Shown here: positions 11,640-24,671 of the stretch, piece by piece | Position numbering within the stretch: position 1 is the first letter of the stretch | Layout of the letters: each line of letters begins with the position of its first letter | Assembly (NCBI GenBank): GCA_947034885.2 | Contig: OX344752.2 | Span: 30,424,386-30,488,385, forward strand | Source of the DNA: Thuidium tamariscinum | Lineage: Eukaryota; Streptophyta; Bryopsida; Hypnales; Thuidiaceae | Direction of reading: 5' to 3' | Length of the DNA: 64,000 nt | Notes under the pieces: model-generated | Seen by the model: only the letters and a program-made list of their open reading frames with translations | The model's database searches: none | What the model was told of the DNA's origin: nothing | Position numbers and translations under genes: made by a program

Positions 11640-14504
11640 CTTGTGAGGGGGCACCGTCGACCACGCTGATCGCCTCGATAATTGCCACCATACGCCTCGC
11701 CAGTGTGCTTTGAAGGATGTCATTGACGGCACTGAGGGCGGACTACAGTTCCAAGTGTACATGCGCCTTGTTCCGGGCGTGGTTGCACCATTAGCTCACG
11801 GTGGAGTTTTTCCAGGATCATGAGACTATAAAATTCTGAAAATGACATTTAGTCGGACCTGTAGTTTAATTTGTTAGATAAGCTCGATGGTAGAGAAGGG
11901 AGAATTGAAGCCATGAGCTCCGTCTCCGGGATGACCACACCAATGCTAGCCAGTTGGTTTCTCAGTGAGTGCATTTTAAGCAGATAATCCTTGACCAAGC
12001 CATTCTCAACAAGCCTCAAACTGTTCAGTTTTTATTTGAGAAGGATCTTCCTAGCGATTCTGTTGCTCTCGTACAGTTTTTTAAAGTATTTCTCAAGACT
12101 CAGCTGGAATTTTGGACCCCCGAGGTGTGAGGTAATACTGTGTCACTGACGGACAGGCTAATGATAGCCAAAGCTCTCTGGATTTTTTTGGCCAAGTTGG
12201 CCGCATCAGCTATACAGTATGGACCTCGATGACCTCGATGACCTCGCCATCATCATTCTCTGCTACAAGATTTCACAAGCTCCCATGATTCCTCTCGCAG
12301 GAGTATGTTCTTCACTCTGAACTTCCATGCATTGTAGTCAGCAGGCCAAGTAAACTCGATGGGAGCCATGACGTAAGAACTTGAGTGGAGCTGTGCTTCG
12401 TACACACACAGAATACAATGACTGTAAACAATCGACTCAAAGAGCAAAATGTCAACTAAGCTGAGACCTGCTCTAATGCCATGCAGCGGAAATGAGGAAT
12501 GATCGTGTACTTAGATGATCGGAGTGAAAGACATCCCAATATATACAGAGAGTTTGAAGACCCATGGTCGTGGTGGAAGTAATTTCCACTAAGCTGGAGA
12601 AAAGGCCACTCACTTTCCAACAAATTACAAACTAACCTCGGGGGGTGCACTCCCATTTTCTTTATTGGTAACATGCGATCAAATGAAGGGTAATTTTAAT
12701 TGCCATAGTACTAAATTTTAGACAATTTTTTGAAGTACATTTGGGTCATTGAAATAGGAGCTAGGGAATTATAAGTAATGAAGGGTAGGGAATAATATTC
12801 AAATTTACCTATTTTTTTTTCTAAAGTAGCCTACCTAAAAATGTACTTCCAAAATCTGAACTCTTAAAATGCAGTATAGCTGACTCCCCAAAAAATTTCT
12901 ACATTAAGAACTACTGTAATAAATGAAAGAAAGATCCAAGGGTTGGAATCCTGTGTAGTTTGCTTGGATGGAATTTCAATTTCATTGGATAAAAAAGTCA
13001 TCTGTCATGCTTGGTCGCTTAGATGAGTGGAAGCAGATGAATTGGCAGTAGGGTGTCCGTTTTCAGAAGCAAGGTTTTAAGCAAATTACTTAAGGTTTAG
13101 GGTACGGTTTGCTCCCAAATGCTACAAGCTCAGGCTAGGGTTTGCTGTGCACTTTGCTCTTGAATGCTGGAAAGAGGGTCCATATTGTTGGAAGGTGGTT
13201 TTGAGGGTTAGAAGGTGGGCTCTTAAATGCTGTAAAGGAGGTCTCAAATGCAGAAGGTGGGTTGTGGATTGTAAAAAATGGAATGCAGATTGCAATAAGT
13301 GGGCAAATTCATTGATTCGGAATGCACTCCCAATTTTTTTCATGAATTTATTTTCTACTCTAAAATGTGCTGCTACCTTGCATTGTATCAGAAAGTGCAC
13401 CTTAAACTTCACAACAATAACCTTCACTTGCAACCTAGAATTAATTTGTCACTAGTTATTGTTTGCATCTCAATTTCTTCTTACTTGATTTCAATTTCTT
13501 AGTTGTGCAATTGTGGATGTGCAAGTAACATAGGATTGAATGGCAGCCAAAAATGTAGCATTCATTAGGCAAAGGCTGTCTACAGTTTTTTTCTCTTTAC
13601 ACAGGTCAAGTGTATTTAAAAGCAACTCTTGTTTTTTTTTCATGTTGGCATTCTGAACTTGTGAACCAAAATTTTGCTATCCTATAGCCTTTCAAATTTT
13701 GAGACATTGTAAATGCTAGCAACTATGTTTTATAACACATTTGTTTGTCTTTGCAAATTGCATTTAAACCCAAATTTGAGGTTGCATTTTGACTACCAAA
13801 TTCACAAGTATCACCTCCTTTTCTATGATTCAAAACCTTGTGCATGTATATTTAGTTTTGTTCAAGGTAATTTGTGCTTCAACTACTTTGAAATTGAAAT
13901 CAATTTGTCATTGGAGATACTTTGCCTTGTAGTGTATTGTATGTATGAAAGTTGCTTGTGAAGTTTTTGCCTTTGTAGACCATTATTAGACTAGCATATC
14001 AAGTTCTCAATGGTAGGTTCTAGTATCAACCAAGGTAACACTTGAATTCTTTGTGAAGTTTGCCTAGTTTGTACACTGTTTTGGGTAGGTCAAGTTGTCA
14101 ATCACAAGTTCGAGTATGAACTAATGAAATGTTTGCAATTTTTCTTTTACTAACGTTTAGTATTTATAACGAAAATAGGGTATACAAAAATAGTCTCTCC
14201 AAATTTTTTTAATGAAATATAGGGTACATAAAATGACTATAATTTAGAAATTTAGGTAAATATAGCCCTACAAAAATTCAAAAAATTTACCTACATAGCC
14301 TACATGTTATAGGGGTTTGAACGCACGGTACCCATAAACATTCTATAGAGTGCACCCCCCAAGAAACTAACAGGGAGATCAACCAGCATTTGTAACCGTG
14401 GGTCAGTTACAATAAAGGATGATTTGTGCACTGATTGAAGATCTTCATCACCGGAATGGATATACAGTACTAAACAGGAGTTCATCCTCTGGCTTACTCC
14501 GACA
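11640..14504 (-). mobile_element. Ty1/copia LTR-retrotransposon fossil (LTR, primer site, gag), unit 1
   Basis: On the minus strand, in transcription order: an LTR (14504 back to 12482, split by a DNA transposon), a primer-binding-like tract resembling the initiator-Met-tRNA complement (12466-12481), and a gag relic. The gag relic opens with a block of the 'DYNAWKFRVKNILLREESW' type and continues in UBN2-like gag sequence to about 11640. No protease, integrase, reverse transcriptase or second LTR is seen. It is broken, with several breaks. It predates the triplication, since units 2 and 3 carry it in the same place and orientation. Confidence 0.75.
12637..14363. mobile_element. hAT-like non-autonomous element, 1727 bp
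   Basis: TIRs match at 15 of 16 positions (left CTCGGGGGGTGCACTC, right complement CTTGGGGGGTGCACTC). A perfect 8-bp duplication AAACTAAC lies at 12629-12636 and 14364-14371. Unit 2 has the single empty target at 36726-36733. It sits inside the LTR of the copia fossil. The interior has no transposase. Around 13060-13310 there are degenerate repeats containing 'aaatgct' and 'aaggtggg' phrases. The 8-bp duplication fits hAT, although the CTYGGGG terminus is not the usual CAGGG. Confidence 0.9.
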
Positions 14505-15057
14505 TGTTGATATTTTCAGTACGAGACATTCGGTGACACACAAGGTGTAATAACCTTTTGCGTTTTATTGTTGTATTCTATTATTGAACTATGGTATTAA
14601 CAAGATTGCAATAGACTCGACACAATACTCAGATCCCATACAAACGACGTGTACTCACAGATCCTATAATTCGCAGCAAGACAAATATATTGTACTCAAC
14701 ATATCTGACATACACCTCTCTCTACCACGCCATGCACAGAGACACCATAGCTGCTACTGGCTTTGAACATTTCCAACGGGGCTCACTACAATGAACACGC
14801 CCAAGCAATCTTGCTGCTTGCTTTCTGTCTGAGAGGGTCCGCATTGGTCCCGGCCCCTCCCGGAAATGGGCTTGAAGCACGTCAGTTCACAGGCCTCAAG
14901 GCACAGCATTTACTTCCTCCTTGTCTGCCTACTTGAGATTGGCAGAAGAGAATCGGGAATTCTTTTAAAATCTGTAGCATGCAAAAAAGTCAAATGATTC
15001 ACACATTAGAAGTGTGGGGAAGGAAGTTTTAAATGACCTGCATTGACAAAGAAGGTA
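14505..15057. other. Conserved intergenic block between copia relic and unit end
   Basis: Repeated at about 36870-37430 in unit 2. It contains a GC-richer stretch (about 14800-14940) but no gene I recognise. It could be an older solo LTR, but I could not define ends. Confidence 0.35.
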
Positions 15058-15330
15058 AGGTAGGTACACCCAAAAGCGCCACTTATTCATACTGAGCCTA
15101 GTTCCTGCTATTAATGAGTTCAAATTTTCATGTAGTCTTGTTGGCAAGTGAAAGCATGTTCCAACGCACCAAAGAACGCAGGATTTGGATACTGTATGCA
15201 AAAGTTATTAACAGTCAAAGTCTGTTTTTGAAAGCGCCATCTACAGTCTGTAAACATGACTGATTTCGGAAATGTATGTGCACTGTAGATGGCGCTTTTA
15301 GGAACAGGGCGCTTTTGGGTGTACCCACCT
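15058..15330. mobile_element. Tc1/mariner-like MITE, 273 bp, copy 1
   Basis: The TIRs AGGTAGGTACACCCAAAAGC (left) and AGGTGGGTACACCCAAAAGC (right complement) lie between TA at 15056-15057 and 15331-15332. Unit 2 shows the empty site near 37431. The interior has a second inverted pair built on 'gcgccatctacag'. A sister copy lies at 32693-32964. From 15331 to 15666 there is only AT-rich spacer. Confidence 0.9.
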
Positions 15331-15666
15331 TAGGTTGCAATTGTTGGGGCAGGTGAAGGCTTCCATGTTTGCCAAAGCACATGGCTTGGTAATATGAAGT
15401 GTGTTAAGTAGGTCATCTAGTGTGGATTTGTCTTCATCCAATAACTATTTTTGTTTTTTTAACAAATGAAACGAATTCCATAGCAGAAAAAACATCCAAT
15501 AACTACGAATGCTAAGTTGTTGATCATCAATCTATAGCCCAGACAAGAAGGGCAATGTATGTCCTTCCCATGAAAGACTCTATCATCCTGTAGCAAGTCT
15601 ACATTTATCAAAAAAGTTGGCGTAGACTATTTTGGTGCCATTTTGACATTAAAAGCCACATTCTTG

Positions 15667-16546
15667 ACATTATAGGTTTCCCAGTGTCATTTTTATCTAT
15701 ATTGGGTTGGTATGGAAGTTGGCACCAAATTAACTTTATTGCACTTCAATGCACTATCATGGCACCATATTTACATGCCTTGAAGTTCTTGATGTTGCCA
15801 TTTGAATGTTACATCATGTACATGCATTGAAGAGTTTGTGCCCCCTTATTCTTGCAATCTATACACTCTAGCAATGTAGAGAGACAATGTTGACACAAGC
15901 ATTGGCCTGGAGATGGTTTGTGTTGACAATTTTGTCAATCAACAAAAGCAGGGCATTGACAATGATTTCATGACATTGCAATACAACATTTTAATGCACA
16001 AAGAAGTTTGCTTATAACATATATTTCAAGCTAAAACAACCCTCTTTGCAAAATGCTAAGAATGTCCCCTTCGTTCATGTGCAAGATATCAGTAGTCAAA
16101 AATAATCTCCATTGTCACAACAAAGTTGAAGTCCAAAGTACTAATGTAACATTGTAACTTCACTAAAAATTTGACCATGGTTAAAGCTTACTACACATTC
16201 ATGTTACTTGTGAAAGTTTTTAAACTCATCAACACTCAAGTGGGTAGCATTTTAGCTTTCCTAGACATATAATTTCTACAACAAGAACAACAATGCTAGT
16301 ATGTGAGCTTGAAGATGTAAGCATGTGATTCTTGAGTATGTATGTAAGCAAATATACAACAACCATTGATGGTGATTATGACATAAACACCTAAAATATA
16401 AGGATTTGAAGCATAGTTGCACTATAATTATAAAAAGTTTTTACATTCTAAACACTTATATTATAGGTATGTAGTCTTTTAGGATCATGGTCTTACACTA
16501 TTAAGCTCATATAAAAGCAACCCTTCAACAAAAATGCCCCCAAGGT
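15667..16546. other. AT-rich intergenic DNA, no gene seen
   Basis: Unit 2 counterpart of 1-886, with no coding or RNA signal. Confidence 0.6.
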
Positions 16547-16550
16547 TTAA

Positions 16551-17492
16551 CCCCTAAACATCCAAACTGGTTTTTTTGGCTACATAGCAATTTTGGGCAG
16601 CTCACTATGATTGGAGATTTTATTTTATTTTCTTAAAATTTTCACACAATATGCGCCCAAGGAGTAGCTTTGAGGCCCAACAGTTTTCATAGCTTTTGAC
16701 TACATGGTTAAGAAGTTATGGCATGATATGTCACTTTCTTTACTATGCAGGCAATTCAAGCAAAAACAATGCTTCTTTAAAAATTATTTTTTTAAGAAAC
16801 AAAAATTTGGAATTGGTTTATTAAATTTTACCTAAGTGGAAAGCTTTGTATCATGTGTTTTGGATCAAAGAGTCAAAAGTTATGAGGAGTTTTAGTTTGG
16901 AGTAGTTTGTGATTAATATAGAATCCCTATACTACAAAAAGAGTTTGAAATCCTTTATTTAATTCAATTTTTAATTTTTTTGGAAAAAATAAGAAGAGTA
17001 GGCGTAAATTTTTTATTACAAAATTTTAAGCATTGGGATTGACATTTTTCAATTTTATAAATAAATTGTTTACAATTTCATATTTTAGCTCATTTTCTGA
17101 CTCTTTTTGACTTACTATTTTTTCCTATATGTTGTACAATTTCAAATGATTAAAGAAAATTTGAGCATGTATCCAACTTGATTTTAAGGATGAATCCAAA
17201 GAGTAACAACCAATTTCAACTTCATTTCATATAAATGTAACCTTGTAAAGTGCTGCTACCCAGATTTTTGCAATGATAAAAAGAGGATTCTTGTAACTTC
17301 AAACGCTAATATCTTGCAATCTGTATGGTGGAAAATTTTGAAATTTTTTCTTCATCTTTTCAAACAAGCTTACTACAAGAACCTACAGTTATATGTGTCA
17401 AAAAATGTTTTTTTTCTAAGTCTTGGTACATGTATTAGAAATGGAAGTTTTGGAGTAGTTTTGGTGAAAACGTAGTCAAAACCATTTAGGGG
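16551..17492. mobile_element. piggyBac-like (TTAA) element, 942 bp, unit 2 copy
   Basis: The best-preserved copy of this ancestral insertion. TTAA lies at 16547-16550 and 17493-17496, with ends CCCCTAAACATCCAAAC and TTTAGGGG. No transposase is seen. The ends resemble those at 28567 and 43987, indicating one family with consensus close to CCCCTAAATGCCCAAAC. Confidence 0.72.
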
Positions 17493-17566
17493 TTAATCAA
17501 AAGTCTTGCCTAGCTGGAAATACTTGTATTCTACAAATTAGGGACCCATCAATCTCTAGTTGATAA

Positions 17567-17990
17567 TAGGTGGCCTCACCTTAGAATTGCCCATAGCTAA
17601 TTACTTAAGCAATTTTGTGCATGTTCTAGAATAGTGTAAGGCAATGTAAAAATTTTGCTATATAGAAAGATAGAAATCATAGGAATTGCAAATTTTTCAT
17701 GATTTTATTTATAAAATTGAAATCACCATGAATTTTGGGAGCTAGGAAGTGTTTTTGACCTACAACCAATGTCTACATTCTTCCAATTTTGATCATTCCA
17801 AACTACTTTCCAACTCACTACTTCCTATTCCCTTCTTCATTACTTTGGGACATGTGTTATGATCTTATTAGTCCCAATCTTGAGAAGAAGGGAAAACAAA
17901 AAAAGCAAAAACATTCTTAGCTTTGGTTGGAAATATATTCTATAGGAGGAGGTTCAAAAACTACTTATGCATTAAGAACCATCTCTACAA
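17567..17990. repeat. Old AGGTAGAAC-family relic, unit 2 copy
   Basis: Counterpart of 1989-2415, aligned with the young element 3266-3688. From 17991 to 18760 I see only AT-rich sequence. Confidence 0.5.
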
Positions 17991-18764
17991 AAGTGCTTAA
18001 AATAGTGCAATGGTTTATTAATATGGAGAAATTTGGGCAAATGCATACTATAGTGTACTACTATTATATTTCTTAAGGGCAAAAATGAAAGGTTCTTTTA
18101 GAAAATGGATCTAGGGATTTGAAGATGGAAGTATTTAAGAGAAGAAAGACTCATTCTTAGAGAGTAGATTTATTGATAATCCAATTCCCCCCAAAATAAA
18201 ATAGATGTACCTTCAACGTGATAAGAGAAAAGAACTTTTGAACATAGCTCCTAAAACTGTTATAGTGCTTTTTCATTCTAAGAAGGACTCTTGAATTGAT
18301 ATCTATACACATGACAAAGGCATAATCTTTTGGCAACATTACTAGACAATTGGAATGATTATAGTTCATGTATAATTATTAATAGATGGAATCTATATTT
18401 GGTGAATGATTTCTTTAAATTAAATTATATTTGCTTTGTTTTGTTTTACTAATGTATATAAGAATGGCATAAACTATCATGGTCAACCTTTGAAATATTG
18501 AAATTCCATATTTTAAGCACAACAAAGCAAATTTTAATCTCTTTTTCCCAAAAATGAGCCAAAAAAGGTTGTTTTCTTTTTCCAAAAATGAGCCACCATA
18601 GTGTACATTTGCCCATTTCTATGTGTTGATAAAGTGCAATCCAATGTACCTTCAATTTGTGCAATTTTTAGGCTTCAATCACTTCACTTTTGGAGCCTCA
18701 TTAGACAAACCTGGTGCACCTCTAACACATTGTGAAGAATTGTACAATCCATTTTAGTTGTAAC

Positions 18765-19509
18765 GGGTCATTGCAAGAAAGACCGGTGGCAAAGCGTAGC
18801 GTTTTGCACAGTACTCACTTTTTTCTTTGGGAGTACTATATAAATAGTAAATCAATTTTTAAAAAAAGTGAAAAATATGTTTGATGTATATACCTTTAAG
18901 AAGAAGATACCCTAGGAAGGAAAAGCATAGAAAAATTCTCTAAGTAGGAGAACTAGAAAAGTGTTGAATTTCGTGAAAATTGTAACTTTCACTATATTTT
19001 CACATTTTAATTTGTAAAAAATAGGTAAATTAATTTTTCTTAAAACTAAAAATTGGAAATTTGGGAAGACTTTATGGTAAAGGTATTTCACCAAAATAAT
19101 GATCTGAAAACTATCTTGATTGTTCAAAAATGTGCGCGCAAGGGAGGCCTGTTAGCACACATGTAGAGGAAAGAGAATAATGATTTTTTAAATTTCCTTC
19201 AGTGGAAACATGCCTACTTAGTGTAGGAATAGACCCTAGAAATATCAGCTCTAAATTATTAATTTAAAGTACTCCCCAGTACTAAAAACCCCTAAACCGC
19301 AAAGTGTGACAAATTAGAGAAATTAGAATTTAAATATAAAATGATTTTTGAAAATTTCTGAAAAATAAGGGTTCTGATAACTATCAAGTCAGTCATCTTC
19401 AATAAAAATTTCAAGTTCAAAGAGTTAATACTTCAAAAGTTATAGCTCATGACAACTCTGTCACTCAAAGTGTGACGCCAAATAGTACAAGTCTTTCTTG
19501 CATTCACCC
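18765..19509. mobile_element. GGGTSATTGC-family element, 745 bp (4-bp TSD TAAC)
   Basis: The ends are GGGTCATTGCAAGAAAG and CTTTCTTGCATTCACCC. TAAC is duplicated at 18761-18764 and 19510-19513. Units 1 and 3 have the empty site (near 3198 and 41797). There is no transposase frame. Internal blocks are shared with the old copies at 3962, 19829 and 42130. I cannot assign the superfamily from a 4-bp duplication and GGG termini alone. Confidence 0.9.
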
Positions 19510-19828
19510 TAACACCCCTATTATGGATCTCATTGTTAGGCAATACAATTTTGAGACTATATATGAGTATACTTCTATTTTTTAATATCAAGTGTACACT
19601 TTAAGTGCTCACATGAATTTAGTAAGCATGCAATGAATTGTATTTTGCACTCACTAACTCCATTCAAAAGCATGCATTGATTCATTTTAGTTGTAGTATA
19701 TGAATACCAATATGGACCTACACACCTAACTGTCTTGAAAAATATATTTTATTCACTCCAAGTTAGAAAATTAAACTGTCTTCTAATGTCTAATGTGAGC
19801 CTCATTACTCTTTTTTCTCAATAATGTA

Positions 19829-20440
19829 GGGTGGTTTCAAGAAACTCTTATACTATTTGTTTAATTTTTAGGATTATTGTGAATTTTTTCTAGAGCATTT
19901 TCAAATTAGATTTTTTTAATTTGAAAAATAAAGATTATATAGATACACTTCAAAGAAGAAGATATTCTAAGAAGGAAAAGTATAGAAAAATTCTTTAAGT
20001 AGGAGAACTAGAAAAGTGTTAAATCTCAAGAAATAGGTTCTTTGATGTTAAAATTAATAAAAAATATAAATCTATTTTTATTTTTCTTAAAACTAAAAAT
20101 TGTTAATTTGCAGCAATGCTAAGAAGATGATCATTTACCAAAAAGAAAACTAAAATAACATTTCATGTGTTTCAAAATGCAAACAAAAAGAAGCTCATTT
20201 TGTAAACTCCTATGTGACATAAAACTAAGTATTTTTAAAATTCTTCTAATTAATAGCTATGAATAAACTAGAAGATCGCTTCTTCCAAATTTCAACTCCA
20301 AATTCATTTTTTTGGGTACTAAATTATTCTCAAAATCTCAAAATCGGCAAGTGTTACATAATATGAGGGGCTATTTTTAAATAGTAAAATAATTTTAAAA
20401 GTTGCCAAATTTTTTTGGTGAAGTGTATTATTGTCATGAA
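19829..20440. repeat. Old GGGTSATTGC-family copy, unit 2
   Basis: Counterpart of 3962-4570 with decayed ends. Confidence 0.5.
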
Positions 20441-21526
20441 TACATACAAGATGTTCCAAACATCCCATTTCTTCCTTTAGATGCATGCTTTTTGAACCTA
20501 TCCTATCTTAGCATTGGTTGAAAATAACTACACCATATAGGTTGGAAATGGTTCCCTTATTGGGAACATTAGATAATTTTTGAAGCCTTCAAAAGATTGT
20601 GAATTTTGAAATTGTGGGAACTCTGTGAACTTTACTACATAAGCAATTTGATGTAGTCAAGAGATTGCTTTGTCAAAACATTTTCAATTCATTCTTTTTC
20701 AGCTCATTCCTTTTCAAATTCATTATTTAATATTTCAAAAATATTCTAAAGAAAATCATTCAAAAATAATTTTTTAGTTTTATAAAATTATTATATATAT
20801 ATTTTTTTTTAATAAATTAAATTAAATAAAATAATCTCACCAATAGTAATTGAATCACAACATAGGGAACAATAAGGAAATAGCCTTGAAATAGTCTTCT
20901 TAAGGCCTCAAGAACATCTAATGTGGGTGGTTCTACCATATTATCCTTGATGGCTTTCCACGTTTAATTCCTATAAGAGTCCCAAATCAAATCCCCTCCT
21001 TCCCCAAATGATCTTCTTATTGGCCTTTATTCTTTGTCCCAAATTGATCTTTGTATTGTGACATGGAAGAAGGAGCCACAGAATGAAATTAAACTTCTTT
21101 GAATGTGAAGAGAATAATTGAATTGAAAAAATCTTAAAGGCTACAAATTCATTCTAAAAAAGCTACTCAATAAGTTGTTGCTTACATGTTCTAGAGAAGC
21201 TATAACAATCCAACTAGTTTGGCTAATCTTTTTTTATTTTATTTTTACAAATGAAATGGGAATTACTCCCTTCACCTTCACTTTTCAAAATTGACAAAAA
21301 AAAGTTGTCAAGAGAAGCAACACAAGAATGACAAGCCATAGTGTGGGAATTGAGGAAACAATTGGCTAACAATGCTCTTCCAAAAAACTCTACAACTTCA
21401 ATTTGATAATAAATTCAAATCACAAATTTGGGGGACAAAAAGAGAGCATTGTACCTTAAAATCAAAATTTAAAAAAATTGATTTTGACCTCATCCTAGAA
21501 CATTTTATCAAACAAGAAGATCATTT
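20441..21526. other. AT-rich DNA left of the CACTA insertion
   Basis: Counterpart of 4571-5940. It joins, after removal of the CACTA element, to 24675 onward. No gene recognised. Confidence 0.5.
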
Positions 21527-24500
21527 CACTACAAAAAAAGAGGGGTATAAATGACTGTAGAGGGATGACTTTGAAATGACTAAATATCCGATTTGACTAA
21601 ATAGTGACTGGTACCTCTGTAATTGCACCAACCCAGCTAAATTTACACAATTCTAGTCATTTTTCAATCATGAGTGCAACTAGCAGATGAAGACATGAGA
21701 GACCACAAAATTCATCTACATTTTTTCATTTAGATTGTCATCAACAAGAGCACAAAAGGAAGGGAAAAATCAACGTGGATGCTAGAGTCATAAATGAGTA
21801 TGACATAGTTATTGATTGTAACTTAATTTCACTACTTCACAACTCAAAAATGACTAAAGGGTTACAAAAAGGCTATACCTCCATATTTTAAGCCAAGGAC
21901 GGGCAGGGTAGCTTGCTGACATGGATGGAAATTGTTCTAGGACTACTTGAATGCGACTGCGCTTTACTATTGTGTGACTCTAAAATGACTGCAAGGTCTT
22001 TTGTAGGGTCATGTTGTAATTTTTTGCTCTAAAGATGGGCATGATATGGAAAACAATTATTCTCAAATTATTGGGATGCAACCCTAGGGTGTTCACTTAG
22101 AGTATCTATAATAAGTCATGTGCAAACAAATTTTAGAACCCCTATTTTGTGTCTAAAAATTCAAATAAATAAAAACTAAAAAAAATATGAATAGATTTCC
22201 TTACTTTGAAAGTTTATATTTTGAATTTTTGGTATTTTTATTTATCAAATATAATTGACTACAAATTTTTGAAGTAAAAAAATACATTGTAGAGCTGAAA
22301 ATAATTTCACACCCCTATTTTATACAAGAAAAAATGATCTAATTTATTTTTTAATTCTAAAAAAAACTCCCTATTGAAAGTTCATTTTTCTTCATTATTG
22401 ATGCAATGGTCATCTAAATTTATCCTCAAGAAATATTTGAGTTGTTAATTGTGCCATTTTAGTTCATTTCTCAATTTATTCTAGAAATAATTTCATACAT
22501 TATTTGAGTTGGGCATATGGTGTATGGTGTATGGTATTTTTTGGCAATAGAAATCTATAGTCATTATTGGACAAAATTCAAAATTATAGGTCGAAATTAT
22601 AATTTATTAAAAAATATATATTTATAGAATATAAAAATGACTTGTTTGTACATGATTTATCATAGATACACTAAGTGAGCTTCCCAAGGATGTAATTGTA
22701 CTTCACTACTACGCAACTTAAGAATTACTACAAAGTCTTTTGTAGGGTCATACTAAAAAATTTTGCTCTTAAGATGGAAATGCACTATAAGAAAATGGAG
22801 GGATAAATGACTTATCCACAATGACTGCACCAACAACAATGACTGCAAAATAGTCATTTTGTAGTCATTAATGCCGATGTAGTCATTGTAGACAAGTCAT
22901 TTAATTTATCCCCCTATTTTCTTGTAGTAAAGACAGTATGCTAACATAGACAACAATCATTCTCAAATTACTAGGATGCAACTATACTCATCTGATTTAT
23001 GATTTTTTAACACTCATATCCTAATACATTTCTTAAGCTAATAACTTTTCTTTTAGTCTTTCCAATATTTCTACTCCTTGTTTATCTTCTTCATTTTCCT
23101 TTTAAATTTTTTTCCAATAGAATACTTTTGTCTTTTTTTTGGAAATGATGCATTACAAGTGGCCTTTGTCTTTGTTAGCATTAAAAAAATTTCTTCCTTA
23201 GGATCTATTTGTATGATTTGTTTAAACTCATATCTATATGCCATTATGCCAATAATGACTTTTGAAAATTTGTGCCATTGTCAATGAACTACTTTTGAAC
23301 ACTTCATATGCTTTATACTTGAATTATTAAATGTCCCAATAAACATACAATAAGGTATTTAGATGAATCCAATGACATTTGTTAAGTTCCATTTTTTCCT
23401 TGTGCAAATACCACCACCACTATAGTTTTACTACAAAATGACTTCCTACAACTACCAAATGACTACTCAATACTTTTGAATTACTACACAGCTACTCTAC
23501 TACTACTTTGGCACCTTGTGCATTATGATTCATTGTGTTATTTGCAAAAATCTTGTACATTCACTGTCACACTTTCTTTGTAAAAATTAAGGAGACTTAC
23601 AGATAGCTACATACATCTTTGTTTGGAGAAAGTCGAATTATAGGTGCTTGAACTTAGTACTCTTCCTATGCCAATCATTTTCAAACCTTTTAGCAAATTT
23701 TATTTATAACTTTTGATTAGAGGCTTAAAATTTATTTTTTAAATTTGTAGATGAAAGTGAGGTTGATTCCCCAAATTTAATTAGTTCAAAGTTTTTTGAA
23801 AAAATTTAGTGTACTATGCCTCAATGAGGTTAAAAATATGACTTGTAATGCAATTCCTGCGTTTTGCATATCCCACAAGCTTTGTCTTGCCTACTACTAT
23901 CCTTTCTCTATAAAAGGCTTGTCATTTCATCTATTCATATCCACATATTAAGTGAATTTTGAAATGATGTATGGCATATGGTGTATTGTATATATTGTAT
24001 GGTATATTGCATGTGTATGGCATAGGGTGTATGGTGTATCATTGTAAAACTTTGAATGTATTCATATGTGACTGTAGAATGACTACTTTAGAGAAAGGAG
24101 AGATAACTAAAATATGACTCACCCTAAAGCAAAAATGTCTCAAAAATGACTAAGATGCAACTTCAGAACCCCCTTACTATTAAGTGCCACATGTTCGAGA
24201 CCTCACCCTTAAATGTAACTATCTCACAACTGGAATATGACATCATTGTTCATGTCAACATCAGTCAGACTGTCTGACAACTAAATAATGATTGCCTGAC
24301 AATTGAACAATGAGTGCACAATTAGCTAACATGGATTGACACGTCACCAAAACTTCAACTATACCGCCACTGAGAAATGACTTATAAATTAACCTACGTA
24401 GGTAGCCATGTAGGTGAAATTTTCCCAAAAATGGTCAGTTGTCCACTCTTTTCACAAAATTTTCAAGTAAAATTTCTTTATTCCTTAGACAAACTCATCT

Positions 24501-24671
24501 ATTAGTCATCCAATTTCCAAATGGATGGTGATAATACACCTGCAGTCATTTAAAGAATGACTTGTCTACAATGACTGCAGGGCCTAAAGTCATTTTTCAG
24601 TCATCTCGGTCCAAAATGACTCATTTTCAATCATCTTTTGCAGTCATTTATACCCCTATTTTTTTGTAGTG
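21527..24671. mobile_element. CACTA (CMC/EnSpm) element, 3145 bp, non-autonomous
   Basis: The ends are CACTACAAAAAAAGAGGGGT and a matching complement. TTT is duplicated at 21524-21526 and 24672-24674. Units 1 (near 5953) and 3 (near 44633) carry the empty site. Both subterminal regions are packed with AATGACT/AGTCATT motifs, many extended to AATGACTGCA. Such arrays are characteristic of CACTA transposase-binding ends. No TNPD or other transposase frame is visible; the longest open frame is about 70 codons. Inside, a roughly 100-bp block is repeated (near 21985 and 22730), and the second copy is interrupted by the small hairpin at 22783. Confidence 0.93.
22783..22929. mobile_element. Nested CACTA-like MITE, 147 bp
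   Basis: It begins CACTATAAGAAAATGGAGG and ends CCTATTTTCTTGTAGT, with internal AATGACTGCA and complementary motifs like those in the host CACTA element. It interrupts a duplicated block, which suggests insertion. I could not find a clean 3-bp duplication. Confidence 0.6.

Larger units (their letters stand above)
1..15666 (+). repeat. Tandem segmental duplication, unit 1
   Basis: First of three direct tandem copies of a roughly 15-16 kb segment. Its first bases match positions 15667 and 37761. It carries flavo-oxidoreductase copy 1. Relative to units 2 and 3 it lacks about 2.6 kb of ancestral sequence at a junction near 7355. It has five private insertions: 1819-1917, 3266-3688, 5034-5327, 12637-14363 and 15058-15330. 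The unit boundary is arbitrary because the window cuts the array. Confidence 0.95.

Noticed and set aside
11241-11762. Minus-strand frame of 165-173 codons opposite the 3' end of each oxidoreductase
   Set aside because: Most of it is the antisense of the conserved BBE C-terminus, and composition explains its length. No domain seen.
13147-13455. 102-codon frames on both strands inside the 1727-bp hAT-like element
   Set aside because: They overlap degenerate short repeats and match no transposase.
14505-15057. Second copia LTR or solo LTR
   Set aside because: GC-richer and conserved between units 1 and 2, but no TG...CA boundaries, duplication or similarity to the defined LTR.
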